NCBI GenBank assembly: GCA_025558075.1
Contig: JAHLKF010000001.1
Coordinates: forward strand, 372,001-436,000
Direction: 5' to 3'
Source: Gaertneriomyces semiglobifer
Taxonomy: Eukaryota; Chytridiomycota; Chytridiomycetes; Spizellomycetales; Spizellomycetaceae
DNA length: 64,000 bases
The position numbers and the translations under genes are program-made. Positions 43,746 through 55,877 of this stretch are shown here, in pieces. The stretch's first letter is position 1. Each line of letters begins with the position of its first letter. A model generated the notes under the pieces. It worked only from the letters and a program-made list of their open reading frames with translations, was not told the origin of the DNA and did no database searches.

Positions 43746-45430
43746 GTAATTCTATTCTTATCAGATCGGTGATGATAGTCTCGCAGTAGTTTGTAGTTAT
43801 CAGATGGAAGTAGTCTCGTAGTGATATGTACTATTATAGTTCCCAATCCTCACTTATCAAAGAAATACTGTACTTGAAAATTCCCCACGACGCAAGGAAG
43901 AAAAGGGGAGCGGGGGCCACGTATCCAGCGCTTCCTTTTATCTGCGGATGTTATGTGTTGAGGGAGTGCGGAGTTGAGCAAGATTTTGGTGACAGCCAGG
44001 AGCGGAGTTGAGTAAGTTGAGCGGATGTGTCAGGGACTCACTCAGCAATTGACAGGATCTGACCACCCGGGCCTACCCCATGGTTGGAATCAGACAGACG
44101 ATACCTAAAATACACTTGTGAACCATGGAAGCGGTGGTCGACGTAGATCGTCACCCAAGGAACCGAAAGCTCCAGACGAGCAGTGGAGGACAGGAGCCGG
44201 AAGTTGCAACTAGTGTTTGGATACACACATTACTAACTTGACGTCGTTTTTTTTTCAAAACCAATCGGGCCACGGGTCATATAGGTGTCAGTATTCATAC
44301 ATGTGCCCCGTACCGAGACGGAGACGATGGTTTCTGATCAAACTGCCGTATTGTCGTATCATCTGATCAAAAGTGGCACTAGATAGCCAACCGGGCCGGT
44401 CATTGAATTTGAGAACCGGAATCCAAATGCATTGAATTTGGAGATAGCTGTGTATCTCGTTTGACCAGCGTATCCAGTTGACAGAAAAAAAACGAGATAT
44501 TCTCACTATCAGGCTTGGTCTGGATCCTTTGGAAATGATGCCCCGTCTAGAGCATTCTGCGACTCGCTTGCCGGGCCATAATTTATGGATTATCGGATGA
44601 CTGAAAACAGGCATGGCAGCATTCTTCATAATGTTTTGTCCCGTGCGGCAGGGAGAAGTTTAACAAAATTATTTTGTTGACATTTGCCTAATCCATGAGG
44701 CCTTCCAAAAGCGAGCCGCCAAAGAGACCCAAAGACCAGAATGCCACGGCAAAGACCTCAATTCCCTGAGGAGCTGCAGCCTCGCGTAGCCGAACTCCGC
44801 CCTAACGTAAGCGTGATGACATAATATATCAACTTGACTTGAGTGAGATCAGGTGAAGTGTTGGGTGAGCGTCCAACGCTTGCGAGAACAAGATGAAAGT
44901 TTCTCACTGTGGTAGTTACGGTGAGAGATAACCCATGGCATCAATATGTGAGTTGTTCGCCATGAAAGGTCAAGAGTTTGCAAGGGAAAAGGGCTCAGCT
45001 TCTTTTCTTGATCACCTTGTGAAGCGGATGGACGGTTTTGGACGGATGGAAGGTCTTCGGAAGTGACCTGGAACATGCTTATTGGGGCGACATGGCATGT
45101 AGTCAATGTGTGCGGATACCGCTGTCGCCAGCCTTGAACTTGATTTACAGAGAGTTCCTTAGTAGGCCAACATATACAGGCATTGCCGTTTTCCCACGCG
45201 CGCCAATGTTGGAGTCTATATGTCTTGGTTAACCAACTCTGGAGTGACCTTGCTTGAGTCTTGGTGAGATTGACGTGATACACATACGGCTACGCCATTG
45301 ACGTCCTTCAAAGTGATTACATTTGATGGATGGCTCTTCGGATCAACAGCCGGCAATCATGTAATCAAGCGACATCCTTCGACGTTTCAATATATGTACA
45401 GCATAGCGGGTGATACACATAAGGTATCCT
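43746..45430. other. Long intergenic region without supported genes
   Basis: Open frames at 44288-44629 and 44849-45283 (minus) show no motifs or plausible splicing. A T-run at 44247-44256 and no repeat copies were noted. It may hold the RhoGAP promoter at its left end. Confidence 0.4.
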
Positions 45431-46041
45431 CTAATGCTTCTTGTCTTTCCTGCCGAGCACCTGCTTCTTGCCGGAGTTGAACCACCAGATATATCCGTTA
45501 AGGCTAGTAGCGTATCCAATCCACACGCAATAAGGTAGAAACAGCCATCCCGCTCGTTCATCTAATTTGAAGAATTCTCGCATGGTCATGATCGACGTGG
45601 GTAGTAATGCAAGAATATCAACCAAGCCCAACAAGGGGTTCTGCAGTCCGAAGAACAACGGTGTCCATAGCAGATTGAGACCCAGTTGTGAATAGTACAA
45701 CTTGAGAGCGCGAAACTCCAAGGGCGAGACACCAGCTGGAAGTTTGGAAGAGACTAGGAACGAAGAGATTCCCATAAAAGTGTACAGCGTTGTCCAGGCC
45801 TGTATATGGGTAAGAGAAACGTTACTACGGAAGTCGCTTAATGGCGGTAAAGCCTAGTTCAACCTACCACTGGAAATACCCAGTTGGGAGGTGTCCAACT
45901 GGGTTTGTCAAGAGTCTTGTACCAGGTTTTGACACTCTTTTTCGAGATGAATCCACTGGCGATCCCGGGCACAAGCGGTATCGCAATGGATTGAATCAGT
46001 GGCCGAACTGGTAGGTTCGTGAGAGTTGAGAGGTAGGGCAT
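45431..46041 (-). CDS. TSPO: TspO/MBR (translocator protein)
   Basis: Exons 46041-45868 and 45799-45431 give 180 residues with five hydrophobic helices. [25 protein letters not shown] is the family core, and LNLLWTPLFFG lies in a later helix. TspO proteins bind tetrapyrroles and sterol-like ligands in mitochondrial or ER-derived membranes. The joint at Val-Ala is in frame and conserved. The Lys-rich end is KKQVLGRKDKKH. Confidence 0.92.
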
Positions 46042-46682
46042 CTTGAGCACACAACGTTTAAGTCGACAGGAAACAAGCGAGAGATTTCTGTACTTCGTTC
46101 TCCAACAACTGAACAGGAAACCGTAACTGGATACTCAATCGACTGCACGCGTCAAGATCAAGTCCGTTACGACATGGCGCATCCGACGGTTAACGACGTA
46201 GCTAAAACCATCTACCTACACCAAGATGCCAACACCACCTCCGAGGGAAACTTAACCTTGCGATGAGTTGCGAGGTGATGCCGCAAGCGATCATCCTGTC
46301 CTCCTCCATAGATAAAGGCTCGGTGTTCATTCCGTCCTTACACATTCACTGTACATTTTACCTTCCCTTCCTTGCAGGCCAGCCATGCTCTCCTCCGAAG
46401 AAAAGCCTGCGCAATACACTGCCGTTCACTTAATCTCCGGCACTGAATTCAGTGTGGGTTCAGTGCTGGTCAGTTTCGAGTTGACGGTTTACGCGTTGGA
46501 CCTTTTTTCTTTCGAATTTTGACAAGTCGCACCATGGCCAGCATGCTGCTACTCGGACCGGATTCTGCCATGATGCGAGTTAGTAAAATTACTCTGAAAC
46601 CTAGATTAGAGAGATTGACTTTTGGTGAATAACTTAGTTCCTGTTTCTACCTTAATCCTCCGCTGGGTAGCGATCCCAAACA
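46042..46682. other. Divergent intergenic region
   Basis: Lies between the TspO and dsRBD-protein starts. An ATG at 46384 opens MLSSEEKPAQYTAVHLISG and then meets donor-like GTGGGT. It could be an upstream exon of the next gene, but a joined frame could not be fixed. Confidence 0.3.
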
Positions 46683-48996
46683 ATGTCTTTTGGCCGACCG
46701 GTGCTGACACCGCTCCCACCGATCCCATCGGCCCTTTCCCTGTTGTACTTGGTCGACAATGACACCACGCCGAATATCATGAGCACTTTGCGCCAGTTCT
46801 TGGTTCCTGGAGAGGTCGGCGTGTGCTTGTACTATAGCAAAGAGAAGGCTGCCGATGCCGCTGCACAAGGATTGATTGATGGAGAATTTTCTGATGGGGC
46901 ATGGGGTGTTGAGCTAGAAGGCCCGCTTGAAGAGGTATTGTGGAATAGGTTTACCTTGTAGAGCCATCGTTGTTGTCACTGACGGCACTTATCTTTCTAT
47001 GAAGGCTGTATGCCAGCATCTCCAGTCATTCGACACCATATTACCGAGCTCTACTTGCTTTCACTTTATTTCTGCCAAAGAGGACTTATCCTTTATACCA
47101 ACTCACCTTGGCCGGCCTGTCACCGTCCATACGCCTCACTCACCCGCACCTAATGCCTTCGTACATCTTCCTGCACACATTTTGAAATCCATAGATGGCG
47201 CGTTGAAAGAACGGGTTAATGCAGGATTCAAACCATTATGCCAGCAACTCTGGCAGGAGACGCAGTGCAAAGCAGATATCCAGTTCAGTGCGGACCGGTT
47301 TTACGAGAAGGAAGGAGAGCATGGATTGCTGGTGATGTGTGGTGGTTTGCAGTTCAGCGACGGAATGTGGACGGTACGCAGAGACGTAATCGCTAGGATT
47401 CTTGGGTACTCGGGAGATAGCAAGTCTTCGCTTGGTGGTGGGACGCGTGGTTCTGTGCACGGTACCGTTCGAAAAAGGGTACCCGAGGATGAACCCCCGG
47501 CCAAACGATTGAAACGCGATACGAGTGCCGATGGACTCAGCAAGAATGTCCCTTTAGTGAAGGATAGTTCCTTGAATGAAATCAGACGGATTTCAAGTGC
47601 GTCCGAAATGACAACCCTAAAATGCGACGATGTGAAGGTAAAGGATGAAGAAGGTATGAGGGTAAAAGAAGATATGAGAGTAAAAGATGAAAGGGATATG
47701 ACGACAAACGATGATGAAGATAGGGAGGTGAAGGAGGACGAGGGTTCAGAAGAGGATTGGCAGGATGATTCTTTGATGGAAGACGGCGAACTCGAATCGT
47801 CGGAAGAACCAGAAACGCAATTCTTGCCTTCTGGCCAAGATGCATCTAATTTGCATTTTCAACAACCTTGGGCCGCCTCGAACGAATTCATTACCCCATT
47901 GCCTTTGGAGACTCCACTGATACAATCACCGCCCCAACCATCTCTCACCATGAATATCACGTACGAACCAACCAACGAGATGCCCTACCTCTTTACCCTT
48001 AGGCGATTACTTGAGAGCAGCCTTCCCGAATCCAAAATCACCTGGAACTTGAAGACATACCCTGGTCCTTTATATACCGCTGTCATGGAAGTATCCAAGC
48101 CTCACCAAGTGTTCGAGAGCTCCGGTCTTGTTCCGTTTGAGAAGGCGGCAGTGGAGAAAACAGCGCGGCTAGCTTTATCGTTTTACAACTATTATCATGA
48201 AGCATGCATGCAGACGGGACATTTTTCAGGACGTTTAGATATGCCCTTCATGACAGTCCAGGATCGGTCCAGTGACGAGACACCAGGGGGGTCTCAGCCT
48301 CTGAACCTCGCTCCTACGTTAACAGCTGTACTTCCGCAACCTCAGCGAACGACATATCCTTGTTTGACGCAATTACATCAGTATGCACAGCTGAAGCATT
48401 GTCAGCCAGATTTCACCTTTGAGGTTCAGGGACAAACGCATGCGGCCACAGTAACCATGTTGGGATATACCGCAAAGTCGCTGGGCTTCTTTGGAAAAAA
48501 GGTCGAGGCCAAAGAGAGTGCTGCAGGTGTATGGTTGAAGCTCGCAAATGGCGTGACGGCGCCAGAACTGGTCAATATGCCAGCTTTGACGGTTCAAGCT
48601 AAGCAGGCGTCACCGGATACTCTGGCCGTTGTGGCAGATAACCCTTCCATGCTTTTGCCCCAGCACTTTCAAAAGCTGAAGTGCGATCCAGTTATCTTTG
48701 ATATGGAACGGATTGACGATACGAAGTTCCGGTGTTTGATTACTTTACCGAACTTGTGGAGAACGACAGGCTCCGAAACTCCCACTATTATGCGCTTCAC
48801 TGGCCCAGTCGCAACCAACAAGAAAACAGCCAAGCGATTGGCGTCTGAAGTAGCCTGGAATTTTATTCAGTCACTGCCTGAGAAGGATCGAGGTGGCATC
48901 CGCACGCAAAGTGTAGAATGGACAGCTAGTTTAGAGCACTCGCCTTCCGATTCAAAAGAGGAAGGCGAATTGGAAGAGGGTGAGATAGCTGACTAG
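46683..48996 (+). CDS. Protein with three dsRBD-like modules
   Basis: Exon 1 46683-46934, exon 2 from 47005 (or 47017) to 48996, about 747 residues. Three C-terminal segments have the spacing of double-stranded-RNA-binding domains, a helix, three strands and an Ala/Lys helix: about 410-481 (ends EKAAVEKTARLALSFY), 536-597 (ends KVEAKESAAGVWLKL) and 635-710 (ends NKKTAKRLASEVAWNF). The middle is Lys/Asp/Glu-rich with near repeats of VKDE and RVKED. The N-terminal third (LYYSKEKAADAAAQG, VHLPAHILKSI) is unrecognised. No RNase III or deaminase motifs were seen. A nuclear basic patch KRLKR is present. dsRBD assignment is from pattern only. Confidence 0.6.
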
Positions 48997-49060
48997 AAGT
49001 TTCGGCCGGTTACACTGAATGACATTTGACGACTGAAATGGAATACCTATCTATAACATG

Positions 49061-50238
49061 CTACAAACTCTGAACATTAAAACCCATCTTTGCTGTTGTA
49101 TACAAATTCTCGACTAGTACAATGATAGCCCTGCCAGCAGGTGTGTCCTTGTATCGGCGTTTTAGGAAGCGGGCAATTGCGTATAACAGGAACGCGGCGA
49201 ACGCTGCCAGCGGTATGCCTCCGAACGTCACTAAATACGCACGCAGCCGTGACATATGTGTAGCAATGACGGGACTGACTTTTTTGCTTGTTTTCGGTGC
49301 CATTTCTCGCTGTGGCAACGGTATCGTCTGCTGTGATGGTTCCGATGCCATGAAGGCTGTCAAGGTCGCCTGGCTGGCCTTGTTCGGTTCTTCGGGTGGA
49401 CTTGTTTTCACAGTATTCTTTGACGGTGTCACCTGGTCATGAGGATGCTTCTCGGACTTCTGGGGTTGGTCAGCCGCGCGCTGGTCGTTGGTAGGGTCCT
49501 TTTTGGGAGCCATCGCTTCCACATACTGCCGTTGAATCTCTACCAGTTTTTCCATGTACAGCTGAATATGACTTGTGTTAGCAGAACCATAGGCACGAAA
49601 GTAATCACAAATGCAGAGCCACTGCTTACCGCGCGTCGCTGCATACTGAGGCGATCGTTCCATTCCAGAAACTGCTTCGCTCCATCAAAGTCTCCCAGGC
49701 TGGGAAGCACATGCAGACAGTAGAGTTCAATGAGTCGTTCATAATTATGAGATTCATCATCCTGGTTGTTCGCATCGTTGCGAGATTTATGGAGCAGCCA
49801 AAGTTCGATGGTATCGCGGGAAACCGTGTGCAGACGTTGGCGCTGCAATAACAGAATGCTGATTTTCACGGTGAGTGTGAAGCGCGCGACCCGACCGACT
49901 ACACAGCAGATACGGATAACATACCCAGCACACAAAACGTCAGCTGGAACATATTCAAGCGATCCACCGCAGCATTGCACGATATAGTCCCAGTCCAATT
50001 TAGCGGATTCCCTCGTTCCCCCGGTGCGATGGGTAGCTACTCTTAAGAAATACGTGGCCAGCATATTGCGGGCCTTGAAGGAGTCCGTCAATGGATCAAA
50101 GATACCGAGCTGTGTTCGACATAGTGCGTATGCTTCGTCAAATCGCCGCTGAACATACAATCGTGCTACCCTTTTCAGGGTACGTTCCAGCGAGCTAGGA
50201 TGAGGTTGATGACTATCCATTTGAGCGTTAGAAGCCAT
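49061..50238 (-). CDS. Tail-anchored protein, possibly Pex26-like
   Basis: Exons 50238-49630 and 49561-49061 give 369 residues. The N-terminal half is helical with TPR-like spacing (RRFDEAYALCRTQLG, LLQRQRL, CLHVLPSLGDFDGAKQFL). A Ser/Pro/Lys linker follows. Near the C-terminus is one hydrophobic helix (GGIPLAAFAAFLLYAIARF) flanked by KRRYK and a short tail, as in Pex26/Pex15, which hold Pex1-Pex6 at peroxisomes. Similarity is of layout, not clear sequence, so the family call is tentative. Confidence 0.45.
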
Positions 50239-50475
50239 CCATATGCTTTCCGACAATTCTCCGTGTGACAAAGTGAGGCCGATGCTCGTTGCGTGGGTGC
50301 GTTCGTCGCTGGAAACGTTCAAAGTCGGCTCCAAATTCAAAGGGCCGTGTTCCCGCGGAGCTACATATCAATAAAAATTTGGGTAAGCACAAATCACAAT
50401 CAATAACAAGTGTTCTTGAAGCAAACGTCTTTCATCCTGGTCGTTTTTTTCCGCCTACAAGAACTTGCCGCCATC

Positions 50476-51498
50476 ATGTCCATGGTCAACTGCGTTATCC
50501 GCAATGGCGATAACGCGAAACTCGCTGTTATATACGTAGGCCGTGGCACTGACTCCATCTCCTACGATGATTGCCTGCGCTACCTTTCAATCCTTACCTC
50601 CGTGTCTACAGATGACCTCCGAATAAAATACCGGCTTTGTAAGGGACTTAAATCCGAAGAAACCCAGCAGGCCATCACAAGCGGCGGACTCCAAGCCGGG
50701 CATTACACCATTGTACCACTCTCAACTGACACGCCAGAGTTAGTCCCTTCCACTTCCACTGAAAGACTCTTCCCCCCCAGTGCACCATCAACCCGAGCTT
50801 CCCGTTCTTCAAGCAAAATTGACATCAACCAAGAGTTGTCACAAGATTTCCCATTTATGAAGATTGACGCGCCCGAAGAGAAGGAGGTCACGGATGACGA
50901 GGAATTATCTCCTGAAGAAGTGCAGCAATACGCCCTCTTTAGTTTGTCCTTGGGTCTGCGCGACCGCCGCTGCGTTGCATCCGGCGTTGCCAACCCCAAC
51001 AAATTGGTCGGAGCATACGTAATTCCTCACAGCTGGAAAGCAAGACGATACGAGGGTCTCCCGTTAGATATTCGCAATCAATTGACGTTCGAATATGCAG
51101 AAATGGGTGTCGACGACGTTCGCAATGGTATGCTCTTGGAATCAGCGATTCATAATGATTTCCACCACCAGTATTGGTCTGTAGTGGAAGACGAGCCAGA
51201 CAGGTGGCGTATTGTTGCGATAACGAAAGAAGCACCGAAGAATATCGTAGGTAAATTCTTACTATTGCCAGATCCTGGGGAGGCTGAAGATGGAGAACTG
51301 TATCAGAATATGTTCGTATTTCCCGAGTTTCTCCGATTTCACCTAAAAACCGCGGTCCTGAGGCGCATGCGGGGTGATGGAGAAGGGGACGACACTTACG
51401 ACAAACCGATTTATGATGCAATCAAAATATGGGCTGATGATGCTAGGTTTACCCAGTATGTTGCATCTGGAGGCCATATCAGTTCCGCTGTAGAATAG
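50476..51498 (+). CDS. HNH_2-type nuclease-like protein
   Basis: Single exon, 340 residues. A C-terminal HNH_2-like domain has RCVASGVANPNKLVGAYVIP followed by RNGMLLESAIHNDFHHQYW. These correspond to the paired Cys/His lines of the fungal HNH_2 family (AHI.P and NGLLL..H..FD). The first Cys-x-x-Cys pair of classical HNH proteins is not present and AHI is replaced by AYVI, so catalytic activity is uncertain. The N-terminus and acidic linker are unassigned. The stop codon lies inside a strong hairpin. Confidence 0.7.
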   Translation: MSMVNCVIRNGDNAKLAVIYVGRGTDSISYDDCLRYLSILTSVSTDDLRIKYRLCKGLKSEETQQAITSGGLQAGHYTIVPLSTDTPELVPSTSTERLFPPSAPSTRASRSSSKIDINQELSQDFPFMKIDAPEEKEVTDDEELSPEEVQQYALFSLSLGLRDRRCVASGVANPNKLVGAYVIPHSWKARRYEGLPLDIRNQLTFEYAEMGVDDVRNGMLLESAIHNDFHHQYWSVVEDEPDRWRIVAITKEAPKNIVGKFLLLPDPGEAEDGELYQNMFVFPEFLRFHLKTAVLRRMRGDGEGDDTYDKPIYDAIKIWADDARFTQYVASGGHISSAVE

Positions 51499-51551
51499 AT
51501 CGCAGAGCGTAGGTGAAGCCGTACTTCACCTGCGCTCTGCCATCTATTCTA
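51491..51551 (+). repeat. Near-perfect hairpin spanning the stop codon
   Basis: Left arm 51491-51518 and right arm 51524-51551 are complementary at 26 of 28 positions around a 5-nt loop CCGTA. The TAG stop at 51496-51498 is in the left arm. It could act in 3' end formation or be a fold-back insertion. Confidence 0.85.
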
Positions 51552-51724
51552 AGTACTCGGTTTCAACAATGATAATAACTGGAACGACCCATCTCCACCC
51601 TCGCTGAAGCAATGTTTGGGAAAATGGTCGGGCGCTAGCTCCAAGCAGATGGGAAGAGTACATTTAGATCTATGCGGGTCTTTGCACTCGACTCGACAAG
51701 TTGACAATGGCCTGTGCTGAGTCG

Positions 51725-52081
51725 CTAGCGGCTGCCTACAGGTTCGCCATTATCGTCATGATTGAGCCTGCGGAGATGTCTTTCCATTTGTTCGATGAAT
51801 GGTACCATTCCGTACTTGTGTATTACAGTGACGTCTTGCAATAAGCACAGTAGGTTCGGGAAGGGGCCGTACGTAATGGAGGCGTTGGCTGTGCCTTGAG
51901 CAGAAGGTGCGTGGCATTGGCCAATTCTATTGAGAAGTGCGATTACAGTTGTGTGTTCGAGCAGAGTGACAATGTCTGAGCGCCAGGTTCCGCTTTGACC
52001 ATTGGCGGATTTAACGCCAGAACACTGAGGGCATGTGCCGCCACGAAAGGCAGCGCTGACGATTTTGCATTTGAAGTTCAT
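51725..52081 (-). CDS. Hypothetical small protein
   Basis: An ATG frame of 118 residues (MNFKCKIVSAAFRGG...) with CPQCSG and two hydrophobic helices. No family is recognised. An open stretch runs 72 nt further upstream without an ATG, which could be part of a missed exon. It sits alone between the HNH_2 gene and uL16. Confidence 0.3.
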   Translation of the reverse strand: MNFKCKIVSAAFRGGTCPQCSGVKSANGQSGTWRSDIVTLLEHTTVIALLNRIGQCHAPSAQGTANASITYGPFPNLLCLLQDVTVIHKYGMVPFIEQMERHLRRLNHDDNGEPVGSR

Positions 52082-52387
52082 TTGCCTCTCAGAAAGCAGA
52101 ATCAATGATGGGAGATGGCGGTTGAACAGCGCGCCTCCGTTGGTCAGAGACAAGTTTTGATTTTTAAGAGATGCGAACTTAATTGCAAAGGGCCAAAAAA
52201 TGTTATGCGGGCTCTCTAGTTCTACCCGACTTTGAAGCGATCAAACAGCGAACACTAGCAGCGGACAAGCGATCGATAAATCAATGGGAATGAAGCATGT
52301 TGACGATTGAGAACATACTCAAAGGCTATACACCTGACTGCATAAGTGGTTCATCAAGACGCCGAAGTTATCCGTCTATTGTAAAGC

Positions 52388-53246
52388 TCAAGCGGCAGCA
52401 ATCTTCTTCTGGCGAGCAAAATACGCACTCAAGGGACCTTTCTCAGACAAATACTTGACATACGCGCCGTCAGGTTGCAGCATACCAGCTTTACGCTGCT
52501 CAACGTACTCCTACGGAAGGTGTCATTACTACGGGCTTCCAATGGATAGTATATATTAACGGCTTTGTGACATACCTCACGAGTGCATTTCGTAAAGCCC
52601 CATTTATTCGAGACGATCACTTTCTGTCTGCCCGGAAACTTGTACTTGGCCCGGCGAAGACCTTCGATTGCAACGGCCTTGTTGGAATCTCGAGTGCGGA
52701 CGGACAAGAGAATCTGCCCAATGTCGACGCGCGCCACGAGCCCGGCAGGCTTTCCGAATGCCCCACGCATCCCCTGTTGGAGTCTTCAAACCATTGCGAG
52801 TTAGCCCCACTCTTCCGTTCACAAACAAAGCGCCCATGGCTACTCACCTATCGGCACCGGCACACGATAACATTTTATTGATTCGGATGACATGGTATGG
52901 GTGAACACGCACACGCATGTGGAAAGAATCCTTTCCAGCCATTTTGACGATATACTTGTTGGCTTGGATGCGAGCGGCTTCTAGGGCCTCTGATGAAATT
53001 TGCTGTCGCTCTCCAGATACGAGGTGGATGGTTAACGGGAACTCATCGACACTCGCCTTCTTTCGTCCTAGATCATAGATGCGAATCTTTGGATCTGATC
53101 ACGCCCGAGAATCATTAGGCACTGAGGATTTCTTGTTAGCTACCATCGACGCAAAGTTTCTCACCTGGGACACCTCGGTTGAACCTTGACTTTGGGTACG
53201 GTTTGTTCTTGATATATCGATAGCAACGAGCTGGACGACGACCCAT
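52388..53246 (-). CDS. RPL10: Ribosomal protein uL16 (60S subunit)
   Basis: Late-joining 60S protein whose loading is linked to Nmd3 and Tif6 release. Exons 53246-53165, 53094-52848, 52783-52576 and 52510-52388 give 219 residues. [54 protein letters not shown] (the P-site loop) and KFPGRQK are intact. The acceptor at 52784 was chosen because it yields the conserved Leu-Gln-Gln-Gly-Met-Arg; the later AG would drop four residues of the loop. Confidence 0.96.
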
Positions 53247-54594
53247 ACTGAATGTTTGCTATGCGTTGAGTGTGGAATATGTGTGAGAAAAAGTGACCGA
53301 TTGCTGAGTTATGCGAGATATGATAGTCGCTACGAAGTTGGAATATCTTATGGAGAAGACCTTAGGAAGCCAACGGGCCTGCTTTTATACCCCAGACGCT
53401 TGCGCCAGAGGGACTTGCGGAAACACACACGGACATTGCAAAACAGAGGCTTTGTTGCTGCAGAACCGAGTATTTATTAGTCATCCTCCGCCGGTTTGTG
53501 TTTGTGGGCCAGTCACACTGGTTTTGTTGATTCCAACCGGTTATTAACCACATGAATTCTGAAAGTATAACAACAACAACCAGTTCCATCAATTCAATAC
53601 GGCGGTGGCCTTACAAGTTCCCTTAATTACAAAGCCCGTTAAATAGAAGCATTTCGAAGGGACAAACCTTATAACTTAATCCACTTGCACGTGACTATAT
53701 TTCAACCGGGGATCCGCGGTAGTGACCTCCGAGTCCTCCGACCCGGCGGACCGGATCGTTCACCGCAAAAAACCTTGTCCCGAAATAAAACCCACTCCCG
53801 CGGGGGAAAGTTAAGCGCGACCAACGCAGGTGATGATGAACGTCGACCGTAAGACGCTTCTTGTTGTGAATGAAGGGCTTTTCGCTGTAAATCATCGTGG
53901 GAGGGAAGGGTGGAAATGGTGGTGTGGCTTACATCAGATCAGGGCAGACCCGTCAATGAGCGATGATGGCCCGTTCAGACTTTACCAATCCTCGCTTCTG
54001 GCTCCAGTACTTACTCCAATACCACACGTGCTTTCCGGAGTCCGCAGTAGAGGAGCATATTGACGAGCTGTGAAAAACAACGCGGGAACGGGATGCTTAT
54101 CTGCAGGTGGCGGATCTTTGCCGACGGGCGACTGACGGCCGAGAGGCAAGTGTTTGTTCTGCCTGCTATAGTTTTGAACCATACTTGCAGAACACAGGTA
54201 GAGGGTCCATCTGTGGGCAGGGCTAGCAGTTTGGGGGGCTCATTAGTGCACAGGATGAAAACGATGCCGCGCGTGCCGAGAGGACGTTCAAACTGAGATG
54301 GGGGGTCTACGGCCGCTACTGCTACAGGGCATATCAGAGTATTGATTCATATACAAAACGAAAGCCGGTTCGAACTTTTTTTGGCATTTTCATTCTCCGT
54401 CTCAGGCACATGATACTTTCAAAGGAGCGTACCGACAGGTGTGTCGCCAGCAAAATATGACGCACACCACCGAAGACTTATCTACCAAATACCAAGTAAA
54501 CCAGAGCACGCGTCAACCTGCGGATGTTTTTTTGGATGCACGGTCTATTGCACCTTGCGTTGTGTGAGTCTGTGTCATTTTTTAAATGCCTTTG
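53247..54594. other. Long intergenic region
   Basis: No supported gene. A TTCGAA followed by a T-run near 54370 does not fold as a tRNA. The left end is the uL16 promoter. Confidence 0.4.
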
Positions 54595-54629
54595 ACAATC
54601 GACCGTGTGAACTTAACACGGTCGATTGT
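54595..54629. repeat. Perfect 14-bp hairpin
   Basis: ACAATCGACCGTGT at 54595-54608 and its exact reverse complement at 54616-54629 flank a 7-nt loop. It lies just past the 3' end of the kinase pseudogene on the minus strand. Confidence 0.85.
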
Positions 54630-54661
54630 GAAAGGCCAGAAAGTCTACTGCGGGAAACTAG

Positions 54662-55560
54662 TTACTCCTGCTCCACGTCGGAATCATCCTCGACAGTTTC
54701 TAGATATAAAACCTCACGCGACCTTGAAAAGCTGAACCAAGGAGAGGAAGCTCCAAGTCTCGCAAAGTGCCATATATTCTGGCCGCAGATGGTCGGGTAG
54801 ACGGCCTTTCCTACAATCAACTCCGATATCCGTTTTGTCGTTTCTGTGCGGTCTTTGGTCAACCAATGCAGGAAATCAATTACGCGTTGCAAATGCAGTA
54901 TCTCTTCCGAAGGTGAGATTGCCATTGTCGCGGAACCTCACTTTGGCGCTGCTGACAGCGGTCGTTTCTTACTATCTCGCCGTCAACGAAGCGAGCGTCG
55001 TCTCGTCGCCACTTCCGAAAATCCCGAATCTTCACGTCGCAGGAAATCAATTACGCGTTGCAAATGCAGTATCTCTTCCGAAGGTGAGATTGCCATTGTC
55101 GCGGAACCTCACTTTGGCGCTGCTGACAGCGGTCGTTTCTTACTATCTCGCCCGTCAACGAAGCGAGCGTCGTCTCGTCGCCACTTCCGAAAATCCCGAA
55201 TCTTCACGTCGCGCAAGAAACACAACAGTTCTGCCAAAACACAACCCAACGACAAGACATCACTCTTCCCGCTCGTCAAATACGAGCTAGTGTGCGGTCG
55301 TACCGTCGGCACATATTGTCGCTATACCAAAATCTGCAACGATGATCTCGTTGGTATTCGGGTCAACCAGAATGTTCGCCGGCTTGATGTAGTTGGAACA
55401 TCTTGGGTGTGAAAGCAAGACAAGCCGTGGGCCAACCGTAACATCCATTCTAACAATCTCATTGCCTTTTGGGTGTCGTCCAACGCCGCAAACCACGGGA
55501 TATTTGATTCTCCCTGTTGTAGTTCTGCCAAGGAATGCTCGCACCATGGTGCAAAAACAT
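54662..55560 (-). pseudogene. Protein-kinase pseudogene, copy 1
   Basis: Reading on the minus strand gives RLLEWMLRLAHGLSCFHTQDV, then, in another frame, IKPANILVDPNTNEIIVADFGIA, and later SGKSDVLSLGCVLAELL. The catalytic HxD before KPAN is deleted and the frame shifts there. The activation segment is missing compared with copy 2 at 58086. A 171-bp tandem duplication lies in its 3' part. The end reads LHWLTKDRTETTKRISE to 54662. Not functional as a kinase in this form. Confidence 0.75.
54868..55211. repeat. 171-bp tandem duplication
   Basis: GCAGGAAATCAATTACGCG starts at 54868 and again at 55039. The two units match throughout except for a one-base insertion (CTCGCCG against CTCGCCCG). The near identity marks a recent event inside the kinase pseudogene. 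Confidence 0.92.
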
Positions 55561-55877
55561 CTCCAATTGTGGCCGGCCCTTTCTGTTACGCCATTCGACT
55601 GTCCCCAACAACTGGCATCTATGGCAACGAACGAACGGCACGGTAGACTTCAATCTCCTTGTTGACAACGGTTTGGGGTGTACTCGACGCTATGAAAGCG
55701 CTTTTTGGCAACCCAGGTCGTCCCGTCCGTCACTGCCTCAAACTGTTCCTTCGCCGCCATTGCGTAGCCGAGACTGAGTCTTTAACCTTTTGAGCGATAA
55801 TGTCGTCGGGATTAAGCTCAACGACTGGCATCGCTGGACGAAGTCAAACAAAGAATGAAGCGGAAATATAGACGACT

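Noticed and set aside
44849..45283. A 144-codon minus-strand open frame
   Set aside because: No true ATG context, no motif and no plausible exon partners; Trp/Ser/Gln-rich composition typical of chance frames.
54300..54385. GGTTCGAAC followed by a T-run, like a tRNA B box and terminator
   Set aside because: No matching T-arm stem, anticodon arm or acceptor stem can be formed upstream.
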